Assembly: GCA_964579305.1 (NCBI GenBank)
Contig: CAZOGY010000012.1
Span: 1 to 47,191 of the forward strand
Direction: 5' to 3'
DNA length: 47,191 bases
Source: JBCBWG01 sp964579305
GTDB taxonomy: Bacteria > Pseudomonadota > Alphaproteobacteria > Rhizobiales > Hyphomicrobiaceae
Both the position numbers and the translations under genes were made by a program. The notes beneath the pieces are model-generated. The model did not search any database. It was not told the origin of the DNA and worked only from the letters and a program-made list of their open reading frames with translations. Within the stretch, counting starts at the first letter, position 1; every line of letters begins with the position of its first letter. Of this stretch, positions 16,704 through 25,706 are shown piece after piece.

Positions 16704-19085
16704 ATGCGTTTGAATTTCTGGATGCCTGAAATGAGCGTGATGACACGGCTTTTGGCCTGTCTGGTGGCTTTCGCAGCCGTAACGTCCGGTGCTGTTCCCG
16801 TCTTGGGGACAGGTGCTGCGACGGCGCAGGCACAAACAATCCGCTCGATCCGCGTTGTCGGAAACCGGCGCGTCGAACCCGAGACCGTGCAGTCCTACCT
16901 CACATTTCAGGTCGGCGACCGGTACGATCCGGCCCGCGTGAACCAGTCGCTGCGCGCGCTGTTCAACACCGGGCTGTTCGCCGACGTGACGATCGAACCG
17001 CAAGGGTCGACCGTGGTCGTGCGGGTCTCAGAGAACCCGGTGGTCAACCAGGTCGCGTTCGAAGGCAACAGCGAGATCGACGACAAGACGCTGGCTGGCG
17101 AAGTTCGGCTCAAATCGCGCTCGGTGTATACGCGTGCCCGCGCCCTGGCCGACGCACAGCGGATTGCGAACGTTTACCGGCGTCAAGGTCGCTTTGCTGC
17201 AGCGGTCGAGCCGCAATTGATCGAGCTCGATCAGAACCGGGTGAATGTCGTTTTCGAGATCACCGAGGGCGAGAAGACAACGGTTGCCGCGATCAACTTC
17301 ATCGGCAACCACGCGTTTTCCGATAGCCAGCTTCGCGACATTATCACGACGACCCAGTCGGGATGGTTCGATTTCCTGAAGGGAACGAACGTTTACGACC
17401 CCGATCGGTTGAACCTGGATAAGGAACTGCTGCGCCAATACTACCTCAAGAACGGCTATGCCGATATCGAGGTTGTCAGCGCGACAGCTGAGCTGGACCG
17501 CGATGGCTCCGGCTTCTTCATCACTTTCGTTGTCAACGAGGGTTCGCTCTATCGCTTCGGCGACGTGCGGGTCGAAAACCAGATCCCGGAACTCGATGCG
17601 ACGACGCTTCAGGGCGAAATCCTGACGCTGAGCGGCGCGCAATTCAATTCGCAGAAAATCGGCAAGACCGTTGAGCAAATGACCTTGCGGATTGCTGAGC
17701 AGGGCGTGTCGTTTGCACGGGTTCGCCCGCGGACGATCCGTGATCCTGAAGCGCGCTTGATCAACCTCACCTACACGATTGATGAGGGCCAGCGTCTCTA
17801 CATCGAGCGGATCGACATTTCGGGCAACGAGCGGACCAAGGACAAGGTCATCCGCCGCGAGTTCAAGTTGGCCGAGGGCGACGCGTTCAACCCGTTGTTG
17901 GTCGATCGTGCCAAGAAGCGTCTGCAAGGCCTTGGGTTCTTCAAAAAGGTTGAAGTTCGCCCGCGTCCCGGTAGCAGCAGCGACCGGGTGGTCATTGATG
18001 TGGTTGTTGAAGAGCAGTCGACGGGTGAACTGGGCTTTGGCGCTGGTTACTCGACTGCGGAAGGCATCATTGGCGACATCACGATTGCTGAGCGAAACTT
18101 GTTCGGTAATGGCCAGTATCTGCGCTTGAAATTGTCGGGCTCGTTCACGCGCCTTCAGGGTGAATTGAGCTTTACTGAGCCTCGGTTCCTTGACCGGAAC
18201 CTGGCGGCTGGCTTTGACCTGTTCCACAAGGAAGTCGATTACAGCGACGAGAGTGGATACAAGTCACGCAAGACGGGCGGCAAAGTTCGCTTGGGCTTCC
18301 CGCTTGCCGAAGATCTTTGGATGACGACGTCTTACAGCCTGACGTACGACGATATCTACGACGTGGAAGACAATGCGTCGCTTGCGATCAAGGACGCTGC
18401 TGGCTGTCGCAACCCGCAAATCAACCAGCCGTGCGATGGCGACGGGGAATCGTACTTCACATCGATGCTGTCAGCGGCGGTGCGCTACGATACGCGGAAC
18501 CATCCTCGTAATCCGAACAAGGGTATCTACGTCGAGGTTGGCACGGACTTCGCGGGCGTTGGTGGTGATGCGCAGTTTGTCCGGCTGACGGGTGAAGTTC
18601 GCGGTTACTACCCGCTCTATGAAGGCATCACGCTGGTTGGTCGCGTGACGAGCGGCCACATCGAGGGCTGGGGTGGTGACGAACCGCGTCTGCTCGATCT
18701 GTATTATCGTGGCGGTGAAACGATCCGTGGCTTTGAGCGCTCCGGCCTGGGGCCGCGGGATCCGCGCACGGGCGACTCGCTGGGCGCGACAACCTACGCT
18801 GCGGCGACGACCGAAGTTCGCTTCCCAATTCCGATCGTTCCGACCGAACTCGGCATCTCAGGCGCGGTCTTCGCCGATGCCGGAACCGTGTTTGGCGCGA
18901 CAGACTCTGCTGAATCGATCGTGAGTGGCTTGCAGGATGATGCCTCGCTTCGGGCCTCGGTCGGTGCCTCCATCCTCTGGAATTCGCCGCTCGGTCCGCT
19001 GCGCTTCGACTACGCGGTGCCGGTCGTGAAAGAGGACTACGACAAGGAGCAGAACTTCCGCTTCGGTGCGGCAACCCGCTTCTAA
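16704..19085 (+). CDS. bamA: Outer membrane protein assembly factor BamA
   Basis: BamA is the central beta-barrel subunit that inserts outer-membrane proteins. The 793-residue precursor has a signal peptide (LLACLVAFAAVTSGAVPVLG ending near TAQAQ), five POTRA repeats across roughly residues 45-430 (first IRSIRVVGNRRVEPETVQSY), and a C-terminal Omp85 barrel with the GGGETIRGF-type loop seen as YRGGETIRGFERSGLGPRD. It ends in Phe, as expected for Bam substrates. Several in-frame Met codons (16704, 16722, 16731, 16740) compete as start; none has a strong ribosome-binding site, and 16740 would give a more standard signal peptide. Confidence 0.96.
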   Translation: MRLNFWMPEMSVMTRLLACLVAFAAVTSGAVPVLGTGAATAQAQTIRSIRVVGNRRVEPETVQSYLTFQVGDRYDPARVNQSLRALFNTGLFADVTIEPQGSTVVVRVSENPVVNQVAFEGNSEIDDKTLAGEVRLKSRSVYTRARALADAQRIANVYRRQGRFAAAVEPQLIELDQNRVNVVFEITEGEKTTVAAINFIGNHAFSDSQLRDIITTTQSGWFDFLKGTNVYDPDRLNLDKELLRQYYLKNGYADIEVVSATAELDRDGSGFFITFVVNEGSLYRFGDVRVENQIPELDATTLQGEILTLSGAQFNSQKIGKTVEQMTLRIAEQGVSFARVRPRTIRDPEARLINLTYTIDEGQRLYIERIDISGNERTKDKVIRREFKLAEGDAFNPLLVDRAKKRLQGLGFFKKVEVRPRPGSSSDRVVIDVVVEEQSTGELGFGAGYSTAEGIIGDITIAERNLFGNGQYLRLKLSGSFTRLQGELSFTEPRFLDRNLAAGFDLFHKEVDYSDESGYKSRKTGGKVRLGFPLAEDLWMTTSYSLTYDDIYDVEDNASLAIKDAAGCRNPQINQPCDGDGESYFTSMLSAAVRYDTRNHPRNPNKGIYVEVGTDFAGVGGDAQFVRLTGEVRGYYPLYEGITLVGRVTSGHIEGWGGDEPRLLDLYYRGGETIRGFERSGLGPRDPRTGDSLGATTYAAATTEVRFPIPIVPTELGISGAVFADAGTVFGATDSAESIVSGLQDDASLRASVGASILWNSPLGPLRFDYAVPVVKEDYDKEQNFRFGAATRF

Positions 19086-19100
19086 AGGTTGGGCGTAGAT

Positions 19101-19128
19101 CGCGCGGCTTGGAAACGGCCGCGCGGTT
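19101..19128 (+). terminator. Terminator candidate after bamA
   Basis: CGCGCGGC and GCCGCGCG form a perfect 8-bp stem around 9 nt, 15 bp after the bamA stop, followed by GTTTG. The short T-run makes it plausible but not certain. Confidence 0.6.
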
Positions 19129-19558
19129 TGCTCTCGGTGTCAGGCTCGAAGGTGTTGCTTGGCTTCCAGGAGCGCTGCGGGGCAAGTTGTTCGGCGGGCA
19201 GCTCCTCGGCTATTAGTCTCGCTGCGGACTGGGCCGGTTGAGCCGAGTTGCTAGGTCTGATCGCGGGTCCGGAGTTCGCGTATCCGGCACTCTGTGGTCG
19301 GGAAGGATGCCGGCGGCCTGATTGGTTCTCCGGGCTATGATGTTGGCTTTGTTCCGGCTGGGCCCGACATCCTATAGGGGCTAGGTTGTCCTGTCGCGAC
19401 CGCCCCAATGCGCTCAATCCTGCTTGCGTCATTGGCGGTCGAATGGGTTCGCGCGGCGTTGGTGGCGGGTCGGTCTGGCCCGTGTCTCGCTGGCTGAGTT
19501 GCCGTCGCACAACGCTGGTTCGGGACGTGACGCGGCGATTTGATCAGGAGTTTATGGC
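19129..19558. other. 430-bp gap between bamA and lpxD, no supported gene
   Basis: This is where many proteobacteria encode the Skp/OmpH chaperone. Here no frame shows a signal peptide plus the helical Skp pattern. The short frame at 19386 runs into lpxD out of phase and has no ribosome-binding site. I see no strong hairpin in the interior. It probably carries the lpxD promoter. Confidence 0.65.
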
Positions 19559-20602
19559 GTGGAGCATCCAGGGTTTTTCACGAACACCGGTCCACATGCC
19601 CTGGGCGACTTGGCTGCCAAACTCGATCTTTCGATTCCCGACGGCGCAGCTCACGCTCGCACCTTCGTTCAGGTGACAACGCTTGCTGACGCGGGGCCGG
19701 ACGACCTCTCATTTCTCGACAACCGCAAGTATCTGAGCCAGCTTCGCCAAACGCGCGCGGGCGCCTGCCTCGTTGCGCCCGAGGTGGTTGAGGACGTCCC
19801 GGCAAGCTGTTTGCCTCTGGTCACCAAAACCCCCTATCGCGCTTTTGCCTCAGCGCTTGCCTTGTTTCATCCCGACGCGCTGAGACCCGGGGTCACCGGA
19901 AGCGATGCGGGTCTCATTGCATCATCTGCGCAGATCGAGGATGGCGTGACGATCGAACCGGGTGCGGTCATTGGCCCGGAGGCTGCAATCGGACGCGGCA
20001 GCCGCGTTTGCGCCGGTGCCGTCATCGGGCGCCGCTGCCAAGTGGGACGGGATTGCGTGATCGGGCCCGGAGCCTCGATGATTTGCACGCTGATGGGTGA
20101 CCGGGTGATCGTGCACGGCGGGGTGCGTCTTGGACAGGATGGCTTCGGTTTCGCAATGGGGCCCCAAGGCCATTTGAAGGTGCCCCAGATCGGCCGCGTG
20201 ATCGTTCAGGATGACGTTGAAATCGGGGCGAATAGTTGTGCGGACCGCGGCGCGCTTAAGGATACGGTGATCGGCGCCGGCACGAAAATTGATAACCTTG
20301 TTCAAATCGGGCACAACGTTGAAATCGGTCGCAATTGCGTAATCGTGGCTCACGTGGCAATCGGTGGTTCCTCGGTCTTGGGTGATTTCGTCGTGATTGG
20401 CGGCAATGCAGCTGTTGCCGGTCATATCACCGTCGGCCCTGGTGCGCAGATCGGCGGCGGTTCCCAGGTCAAGGACAGTGTGCCGGCGGGCGCCAGAATG
20501 GGCGGCTATCCGGCGCGGCCGGTGAGGCAGTGGGCACGTGAGCTGGCGTGGGTGAAGAGCGCAGCGCGGCCCTCGGCCAGACGTGACCGAGATAAGGATT
20601 AG
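19559..20602 (+). CDS. lpxD: UDP-3-O-acyl-glucosamine N-acyltransferase
   Basis: LpxD adds the second hydroxyacyl chain in lipid A synthesis. The 347 residues comprise an N-terminal uridine-binding domain (DLSFLDNRKYLSQL) and a left-handed beta-helix of hexapeptide repeats. The catalytic His is H252 in QIGHNVEIG, and the acyl-chain region reads GQDGFGFAMG. The start is the GTG at 19559, 8 nt after AGGAG; the ATG at 19554 is out of frame. It starts the lpxD-fabZ-lpxA-lpxI-lpxB series. Confidence 0.96.
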   Translation: MEHPGFFTNTGPHALGDLAAKLDLSIPDGAAHARTFVQVTTLADAGPDDLSFLDNRKYLSQLRQTRAGACLVAPEVVEDVPASCLPLVTKTPYRAFASALALFHPDALRPGVTGSDAGLIASSAQIEDGVTIEPGAVIGPEAAIGRGSRVCAGAVIGRRCQVGRDCVIGPGASMICTLMGDRVIVHGGVRLGQDGFGFAMGPQGHLKVPQIGRVIVQDDVEIGANSCADRGALKDTVIGAGTKIDNLVQIGHNVEIGRNCVIVAHVAIGGSSVLGDFVVIGGNAAVAGHITVGPGAQIGGGSQVKDSVPAGARMGGYPARPVRQWARELAWVKSAARPSARRDRDKD

Positions 20603-20695
20603 CGCGGCTATCGGGCTCGCGCACTGCTGACGGTTTGGCAACCGGGCGGGGACGTGCTCTGGCGGTTGCAGCATGCGGGTGAAGGCTGAAACGAA

Positions 20696-21223
20696 ATGAA
20701 CGACGCTACGGTGACTGAAGGTCATGGGGCTGGCGAAACGGGTGTGCTGGCGACCGCCGATATCAATCGCTTGATGAAACTGCTGCCGCACCGCTATCCG
20801 TTTCTGCTTGTCGACCGCATGTACGACATGGATGGCGACCGAAGCTGTATCGGGATCAAAAACGTCACGGTGAACGAGCCGTATTTCCAGGGGCACTTTC
20901 CGCAATTCCCCGTCATGCCCGGCGTGCTGATCATTGAAGGGCTTGCGCAGACGGCGGGCGCCCTGTGCGTGCATAGCCTTGGCGAGGACTATCGCGCGGA
21001 ACTCGTCTATTTCATGGGGATCGACAAGGCGAAGTTTCGCAAGCCGGTTCTGCCGGGCGATCAACTGCACTACCATGTCACAAAAATCCGGAACCGCGGC
21101 CGCGTCTGGCGCTTTGCCGGCGAGGCGCGCGTGAACGACGTTGTTGTGGCGGAAGCGGAGATTTCAGCAATGCTCGCAGATACGCCTGAAGCTCGCGCGT
21201 TTGCGGCCTCCGCCAATGGCTGA
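20696..21223 (+). CDS. fabZ: 3-Hydroxyacyl-ACP dehydratase
   Basis: FabZ dehydrates 3-hydroxyacyl-ACP and so competes with LpxA/LpxD for hydroxyacyl-ACP. The 175-residue hot-dog-fold protein has HRYPFLLVDRM and the catalytic pair H67 (GHFPQFPVMPG) and E81 (IIEGLAQTAG). Its ~20-residue N-terminal extension is common in alphaproteobacteria. Its stop lies inside the first codons of lpxA (8-bp overlap), which suggests translational coupling. Confidence 0.96.
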   Translation: MNDATVTEGHGAGETGVLATADINRLMKLLPHRYPFLLVDRMYDMDGDRSCIGIKNVTVNEPYFQGHFPQFPVMPGVLIIEGLAQTAGALCVHSLGEDYRAELVYFMGIDKAKFRKPVLPGDQLHYHVTKIRNRGRVWRFAGEARVNDVVVAEAEISAMLADTPEARAFAASANG

Positions 21224-22019
21224 TGTCACACTCCATCCAACGGCCATTGTCGAAGATGGCGCGAAGATCGGCGCGGGCTCGTCGATCGGCCCCTACTGCA
21301 TTGTTGGGTCCGACGTCGTCCTCGGCGACAACGCGACGTTGCATTCACATGCCGTCGTCGCTGGGCGCACGCAGGTCGGTCCAAATGTCGAAATCTACCC
21401 GTTCGCCTCGATCGGCCACGCGCCGCAGGACCTGAAATATTCCGGTGAGCCATCGACACTGACGATCGGCGCCAATGTCAGAATTCGCGAAGGGGTCACC
21501 ATGAACCCCGGCACCGAAGGCGGCGGCATGAAAACCGTGGTGGGCGACAACTGTGCCTTCCTTGCCAATTCGCATATTGGCCACGATTGCGTCGTCGGCA
21601 ACAACGTGGTGCTGTCCAACAACGTCATGCTCGCGGGCCATGTGACGCTTGGCAACTTCGTGATCGTGGGCGGCGGGGCTGCCATCATCCAGTTTGCGCG
21701 GGTCGGCGACCATGCGTTTGTCGGCGGGATGTCCGGCCTTGAAAACGATCTCATTCCTTATGGCATGGCGCTTGGCAATCGCGCCTATCTGTCGGGATTG
21801 AACATCGTGGGGCTTCAGCGGCGCGGCTTTTCGCGCGAACAGATCCATGATCTGCGCCGCGCTTACCGTCTGTTGTTCGCGGCGGAAGGCACCTTGCAGG
21901 AGCGCGTCGACGACGTGGCTGCAGAGTTTTCCGATCATGCGATCGTCCAGGAGATCATCGCCTTCATGCGCGAACCTGGAAAGCGTTCGCTGTGTACGCC
22001 ACGCGATGGTGCGAACTGA
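21216..22019 (+). CDS. lpxA: UDP-N-acetylglucosamine O-acyltransferase
   Basis: LpxA is the first enzyme of lipid A synthesis, transferring a hydroxyacyl chain to UDP-GlcNAc. The 267-residue product has hexapeptide repeats from residue ~5 (HPTAIVEDGAKIGAGSSIGP) and the catalytic His at about 123 in NSHIGHDCVVG. The helical C-terminus begins with GFSREQIHDLRRAYR. Length is normal (~262). The ATG at 21216 overlaps the end of fabZ. Confidence 0.97.
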   Translation: MADVTLHPTAIVEDGAKIGAGSSIGPYCIVGSDVVLGDNATLHSHAVVAGRTQVGPNVEIYPFASIGHAPQDLKYSGEPSTLTIGANVRIREGVTMNPGTEGGGMKTVVGDNCAFLANSHIGHDCVVGNNVVLSNNVMLAGHVTLGNFVIVGGGAAIIQFARVGDHAFVGGMSGLENDLIPYGMALGNRAYLSGLNIVGLQRRGFSREQIHDLRRAYRLLFAAEGTLQERVDDVAAEFSDHAIVQEIIAFMREPGKRSLCTPRDGAN

Positions 22020-22128
22020 CCACGTAGGCCGCGCTGCGTGAGACAGCGCGCGTCCCGACGCTTGGCGGGCCGGCACGCGCGTGGTTCCAGGGACCATCGC
22101 AATCCGCACACGTACGGCTTGATGCGCC

Positions 22129-23484
22129 ATGACCCACGAATCGAGACCGCCTCGTAAAGTCGGTATTCTAGCCGGCGGCGGTGGTCTGCCCTTTGAAATC
22201 GCCGATGCGCTTGCGGTGCGCGGCGAGCCGTATCATGTCGTGGGCCTCGACGGCTTCGTGAGTGATGCCATCGCCGGTCATCCGCATACGCGTGTGGGGC
22301 TTGGCGAATTGGGTCGGCTGTTGCGCGCCTTTCGCGAAGCGGGTTGTACGGATCTCGTGATCATCGGGACCCTCGTGCGGCCCGATGTCACCAAGCTGCG
22401 GTTGGATTTCGGTGCGTTGCGGCATGCGCCGTCCTGGCTTGCGCTGACCCGCGGTGGCGACGACAGCCTGTTGCGCAAGGTCGTCCGCTTTTTTGAGGGG
22501 CAGGGCTTTCGTGTCCGGGGCGCCGGCGACATCGTGCCGGAGTTGCTTGCGCCGCCAGGGATGATTGCGGGGCCGGCCCTAGCCGCTGACCTTTGCGCGA
22601 TCATCGACAACGGGGTCGCGGCGCTTCAGGGATTGTCGCCCTTCGACATGGGCCAGGCACTCGTGATAGCGCGGCCGGGCGTCCTCGCCTTTGAGGATGG
22701 TGCGGGGACAGCGCGGATGCTGGAACGCATGGCCACGACCCATGAACGCTACAGCGATGCGTGCCTTGTGAAGCTTGCCAAGGCCGGGCAGGAATTGCGG
22801 GTCGACACGCCGACCATCGGGGCGCAGACCATCGCGCAGGCTGTCGCGGCTGGGATCAGGGTCATCGGCGTTGGCGCGGGAACAACCCTGCTTGCTGAGC
22901 GTGAGAAATTGGTCGCCGCGGCGGAAAAAGCAGGCGTGACCGTCTGCGGTATTCAATCGACCGATGCACCGTCGCAGTCACCAGCCGTTCCCGCTCTTGA
23001 TCCGATGTCTGATCTGGCCGGTGCTCTTACGGCAGGCCAACGCGACGATGCACGAACTGGATGGCAATTGACTTTGGCGGCGTTTGCGAAAGCCGCCGTG
23101 CATGCCACCGACATTGCTGCGGTCGTGCGCAATGGACATGTCATGGTCCTCGACTGCGATGCAATCGCAAGCGGTCGCCTGGCGCAGCGGATTGGGGTGT
23201 TGCCGCGCGGCTGGGGTCTGGATGTCTTTCGGCGGCGGCGCGGCGTGCTTGTGATCCGCACCCATGAGCCGCAAGTGCTTGAAGCGGTCGGCCCTGCCTT
23301 GATTGCCGCGGCGCACACCGCGCGTCTGGCCGCTCTCCTTGCCATAGCCGTGCCGCGGCAGCGCCCGGGTCGCGCGCTGGAGCCGGCTGTCATCTCTTCG
23401 TTGCACAGGTTGTGCGAAACGGCGCGGGCAACCGGCTTGAAAGCCGCGGCCCTGCAAGCCGACGTGTTACATCGCTGGGAGTAA
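22129..23484 (+). CDS. lpxI: UDP-2,3-diacylglucosamine pyrophosphatase LpxI with extra C-terminal domain
   Basis: LpxI hydrolyses UDP-2,3-diacylglucosamine to lipid X, replacing LpxH in most alphaproteobacteria. Residues 1-~283 match the family: N-terminal VGILAGGGGLPFEIADAL, DDSLLRKVVRFFE, and the catalytic-domain VDTPTIG with the essential Asp. Known LpxI proteins are ~270-290 residues; this one is 451. The extra ~165 residues follow a Pro/Ser-rich linker (TDAPSQSPAVPALDP) and contain VVRNGHVMVLDCDAIASGRL and DVFRRRRGVLVIRTHEPQV. By eye this resembles the catalytic-half pattern, with Arg where the active Asp would be. The frame is uninterrupted. It is followed by lpxB after 4 bp. Confidence 0.92.
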   Translation: MTHESRPPRKVGILAGGGGLPFEIADALAVRGEPYHVVGLDGFVSDAIAGHPHTRVGLGELGRLLRAFREAGCTDLVIIGTLVRPDVTKLRLDFGALRHAPSWLALTRGGDDSLLRKVVRFFEGQGFRVRGAGDIVPELLAPPGMIAGPALAADLCAIIDNGVAALQGLSPFDMGQALVIARPGVLAFEDGAGTARMLERMATTHERYSDACLVKLAKAGQELRVDTPTIGAQTIAQAVAAGIRVIGVGAGTTLLAEREKLVAAAEKAGVTVCGIQSTDAPSQSPAVPALDPMSDLAGALTAGQRDDARTGWQLTLAAFAKAAVHATDIAAVVRNGHVMVLDCDAIASGRLAQRIGVLPRGWGLDVFRRRRGVLVIRTHEPQVLEAVGPALIAAAHTARLAALLAIAVPRQRPGRALEPAVISSLHRLCETARATGLKAAALQADVLHRWE

Positions 23485-23488
23485 GCCC

Positions 23489-24688
23489 GTGTCGCAACCG
23501 CCGATCCGCAAGGTCTTCATCGTGTGTGGGGAGCACTCCGGCGATGCGCTCGGTGCGGGGTTAATGCGCGCGCTGAAGACCCGGCTCGGCGATGATGTCC
23601 AGTTCGCCGGTGTCGGGGGACACGGCATGGAAGCGGAAGGCCTGGAAAGCTTGTTCCCGCTGGATGAGATCGCCGTCATGGGGCCGGTCGCGATCCTCTC
23701 GCGGCTGCCGCATCTGATCCGCAAGGTGTATGAGACGATCGAGGCGTGTCTGACTTTTGAGCCCGATCTGCTCGTGATCATCGACGCGCCGGAGTTCACG
23801 CATCCCGTCGCCCGGCACGTTAAGGCGCAGCGGCCCGACTTACCAATCGTCGATTACGTATCGCCATCAGTGTGGGCGTGGCGACCGGGACGCGCGAAAA
23901 AGATGCGCCCTTATGTCGATCACTTGCTTGCGCTGCTGCCGTTTGAGCCTGAGGCCCACGCCCGGCTTGGCGGTCCACCGTGCACCTACGTCGGCCATCC
24001 TTTGATTGAAAAGCTCGGATGGTACGACGCGCTTGAGACGGCATCGTTGTCAGAAAAGTTAAAGCTGGACGCTCAGGTCATTCCGCTTGTTGTCCTGCCG
24101 GGCAGCCGGCGCTCGGAAGTCTCGCGCTTGCTGCACCCGTTTGGCGAGACTGTGCATAGGTTGGCAGAAGACGGGATGAATTTGGCGGTGCTGATCCCAG
24201 CAGTGCCCAGGCTCAGACACATGATCGACGAGGGCGTACGGGACTGGTCGGTTCCGGTTCATCTGATTGACGGCGAGGATGATAAGTGGCGGGCTTTCAA
24301 GCTGAGCCGGGCCGCGCTGGCCGCGTCTGGGACGGTCACGCTTGAGTTGGGCCTGGCCGGCACGCCGATGATCGTTGGATACCGGGTGGAGCGCACGGCG
24401 ACCTGGCTACGCTATGTGATCAACGTGAAATCCGTCGTCCTTGCCAACCTCGTTCTGGATGAGAACGTGTTTCCTGAGTTCATTCAAGAACGATGCGTAC
24501 CGGAAGAGCTTGCGCCTGCCTTACGGTCCATTCTGATCGAAAGCCCGGAGCGGGCGGCGCAGTGCACGGGACTGGCCAAGCTGCGCAGCGTCATCGCAGC
24601 GGGCGATCAAAGCCCAAGCGAAACGGCGGCGGACGCGACCATCACAGCGTTTCGCGATTTCCACAAAACTCGTGCGCTGGACGCGTAA
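23489..24688 (+). CDS. lpxB: Lipid-A-disaccharide synthase
   Basis: LpxB condenses lipid X with UDP-2,3-diacylglucosamine. The 399 residues show the family N-terminus (FIVCGEHSGDALGAGLMRAL), IDAPEFTHPVARHVK, YVSPSVWAWRPGRAKKM, LPGSRRSEVSRL and the C-terminal SGTVTLELGLAGTPMIVGYR. It starts with GTG, 4 bp after the lpxI stop, with GGGAG at the end of lpxI serving as ribosome-binding site. It ends the plus-strand lipid A operon and is convergent with the DMT permease. Confidence 0.96.
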   Translation: MSQPPIRKVFIVCGEHSGDALGAGLMRALKTRLGDDVQFAGVGGHGMEAEGLESLFPLDEIAVMGPVAILSRLPHLIRKVYETIEACLTFEPDLLVIIDAPEFTHPVARHVKAQRPDLPIVDYVSPSVWAWRPGRAKKMRPYVDHLLALLPFEPEAHARLGGPPCTYVGHPLIEKLGWYDALETASLSEKLKLDAQVIPLVVLPGSRRSEVSRLLHPFGETVHRLAEDGMNLAVLIPAVPRLRHMIDEGVRDWSVPVHLIDGEDDKWRAFKLSRAALAASGTVTLELGLAGTPMIVGYRVERTATWLRYVINVKSVVLANLVLDENVFPEFIQERCVPEELAPALRSILIESPERAAQCTGLAKLRSVIAAGDQSPSETAADATITAFRDFHKTRALDA

Positions 24689-24730
24689 CCCCGCTTTTGA
24701 CGGCATGGTGGGCGGCGCGCGTGCGGGCGA

Positions 24731-25615
24731 TCATGCCGTGCGTCGCGAAACGAAAATCGCCATGAGCCCGCCGCCGACCACCAGAGACGCGCCGAGCAGG
24801 AAGCTTGCGTCGATCTGCTCTCCAAAGATTGCGATGCCAATGGCCGACGCGAGGACGAGCTGGAGATAGGCGAACGGCTGCAGGCTTGCCGCTTCTGCAT
24901 GCTCGTAGGCCTTGATCATCAAGAAGTGGCCAAGCGCGCCCGTGACGCACAGCGCGGCCATGAACAGCCAGTCGCTCCCGGAAAAGGTCGACCAGAAAAA
25001 CGGGCCGATCAGCGAAATCCCGACCGCACCGCCAATGCCGGTGAAAAAGAAGCTCGTCGCGGAGGTGTCGCGCCGGCCGACCCAGCGGGTGAGAATGACG
25101 TAGCTTGCAAAAACGCCGGCGCAGAACAGCGGGACGATTGAGAGCGGGTTGAAGACGTCGCCGCCCGGCTGGATCAGGATCAACACGCCGGCAAAACCGA
25201 TCGCGATGGCGAGCCATTGCGCAACCGTCACCCGCTCGCCCAGGAACAATGCGCCCGCTGCGGCAACCAGCAGTGGGTAGCTCGACATGATCGAGTGCGT
25301 TGTTGAAAGGCCGAGTTGCGTGAAGCAATAGGTGACCACACAGATTTGGCCCGCGAGCATCAGGCCGCGCAACATCTGCACCATGGGATGTGCTGTGCGG
25401 GTCGCCGATTTGAGGCCGCCGGGCCGATTGGCCGATAGAACGATGACAAACGCGGCGAACGCCCAATAGCGCACCATCACAATGAAAATCGGGTGATGCA
25501 ACTCAGCGAGGTGCCGCGACAGCCCGTCCTGCGCCGCAAAGACCCCCATGGTCGCAATCATATAGCCGATACCACGCGTCAGGTTCTGACCCGCGGTCGT
25601 GGTTGTCACTGCCAT
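24731..25615 (-). CDS. DMT-superfamily (EamA) transporter
   Basis: The 294-residue inner-membrane protein has about ten hydrophobic helices in two EamA repeats. The first ends near YPLLVAAAGALFLGERVTVAQ and the second near YLQLVLASAIGIAIFGEQID, both showing the typical GE motif close to the repeat end. These families export metabolites such as amino acids, but the substrate cannot be told from sequence. The ATG is preceded by AAGG at 9 nt. It lies downstream of gltA on the same strand but beyond a strong hairpin, so it may be only partly co-transcribed. Confidence 0.9.
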   Translation of the reverse strand: MAVTTTTAGQNLTRGIGYMIATMGVFAAQDGLSRHLAELHHPIFIVMVRYWAFAAFVIVLSANRPGGLKSATRTAHPMVQMLRGLMLAGQICVVTYCFTQLGLSTTHSIMSSYPLLVAAAGALFLGERVTVAQWLAIAIGFAGVLILIQPGGDVFNPLSIVPLFCAGVFASYVILTRWVGRRDTSATSFFFTGIGGAVGISLIGPFFWSTFSGSDWLFMAALCVTGALGHFLMIKAYEHAEAASLQPFAYLQLVLASAIGIAIFGEQIDASFLLGASLVVGGGLMAIFVSRRTA

Positions 25616-25654
25616 CGGGCGGAGCCTTCAGCACGCTTCAGGTGCGCTGCGTGA

Positions 25655-25680
25655 AAGGCCGGAGCGAACGCTCCGGCCTT
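25655..25680 (-). terminator. Terminator of gltA
   Basis: AAGGCCGGAGC and GCTCCGGCCTT form an 11-bp perfect stem with a 4-nt loop, 26 bp after the gltA stop on the minus strand; TTT overlaps the stem end. The stem is very stable, the U-tract short. Confidence 0.75.
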
Positions 25681-25706
25681 GCTGATTGAGATGTCGTGGT
25701 CCGCGA

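Noticed and set aside
17028..18227. 399-codon open frame antisense to bamA
   Set aside because: It lies wholly within bamA, has no ribosome-binding site and results from the high-GC third-position bias of the real gene.
19386..19676. 96-codon plus-strand frame as a possible skp remnant
   Set aside because: It overlaps the lpxD start out of frame, has no signal peptide and no Skp-like helical pattern.
19922..21076. 384-codon minus-strand frame over lpxD and fabZ
   Set aside because: It covers two firmly identified genes on the other strand and has no recognisable domain.
24700..24739. ACGGCATG/CATGCCGT inverted repeat between lpxB and the DMT permease as a terminator
   Set aside because: The loop is 24 nt, there is no T-run, and the right arm lies within the permease coding end.
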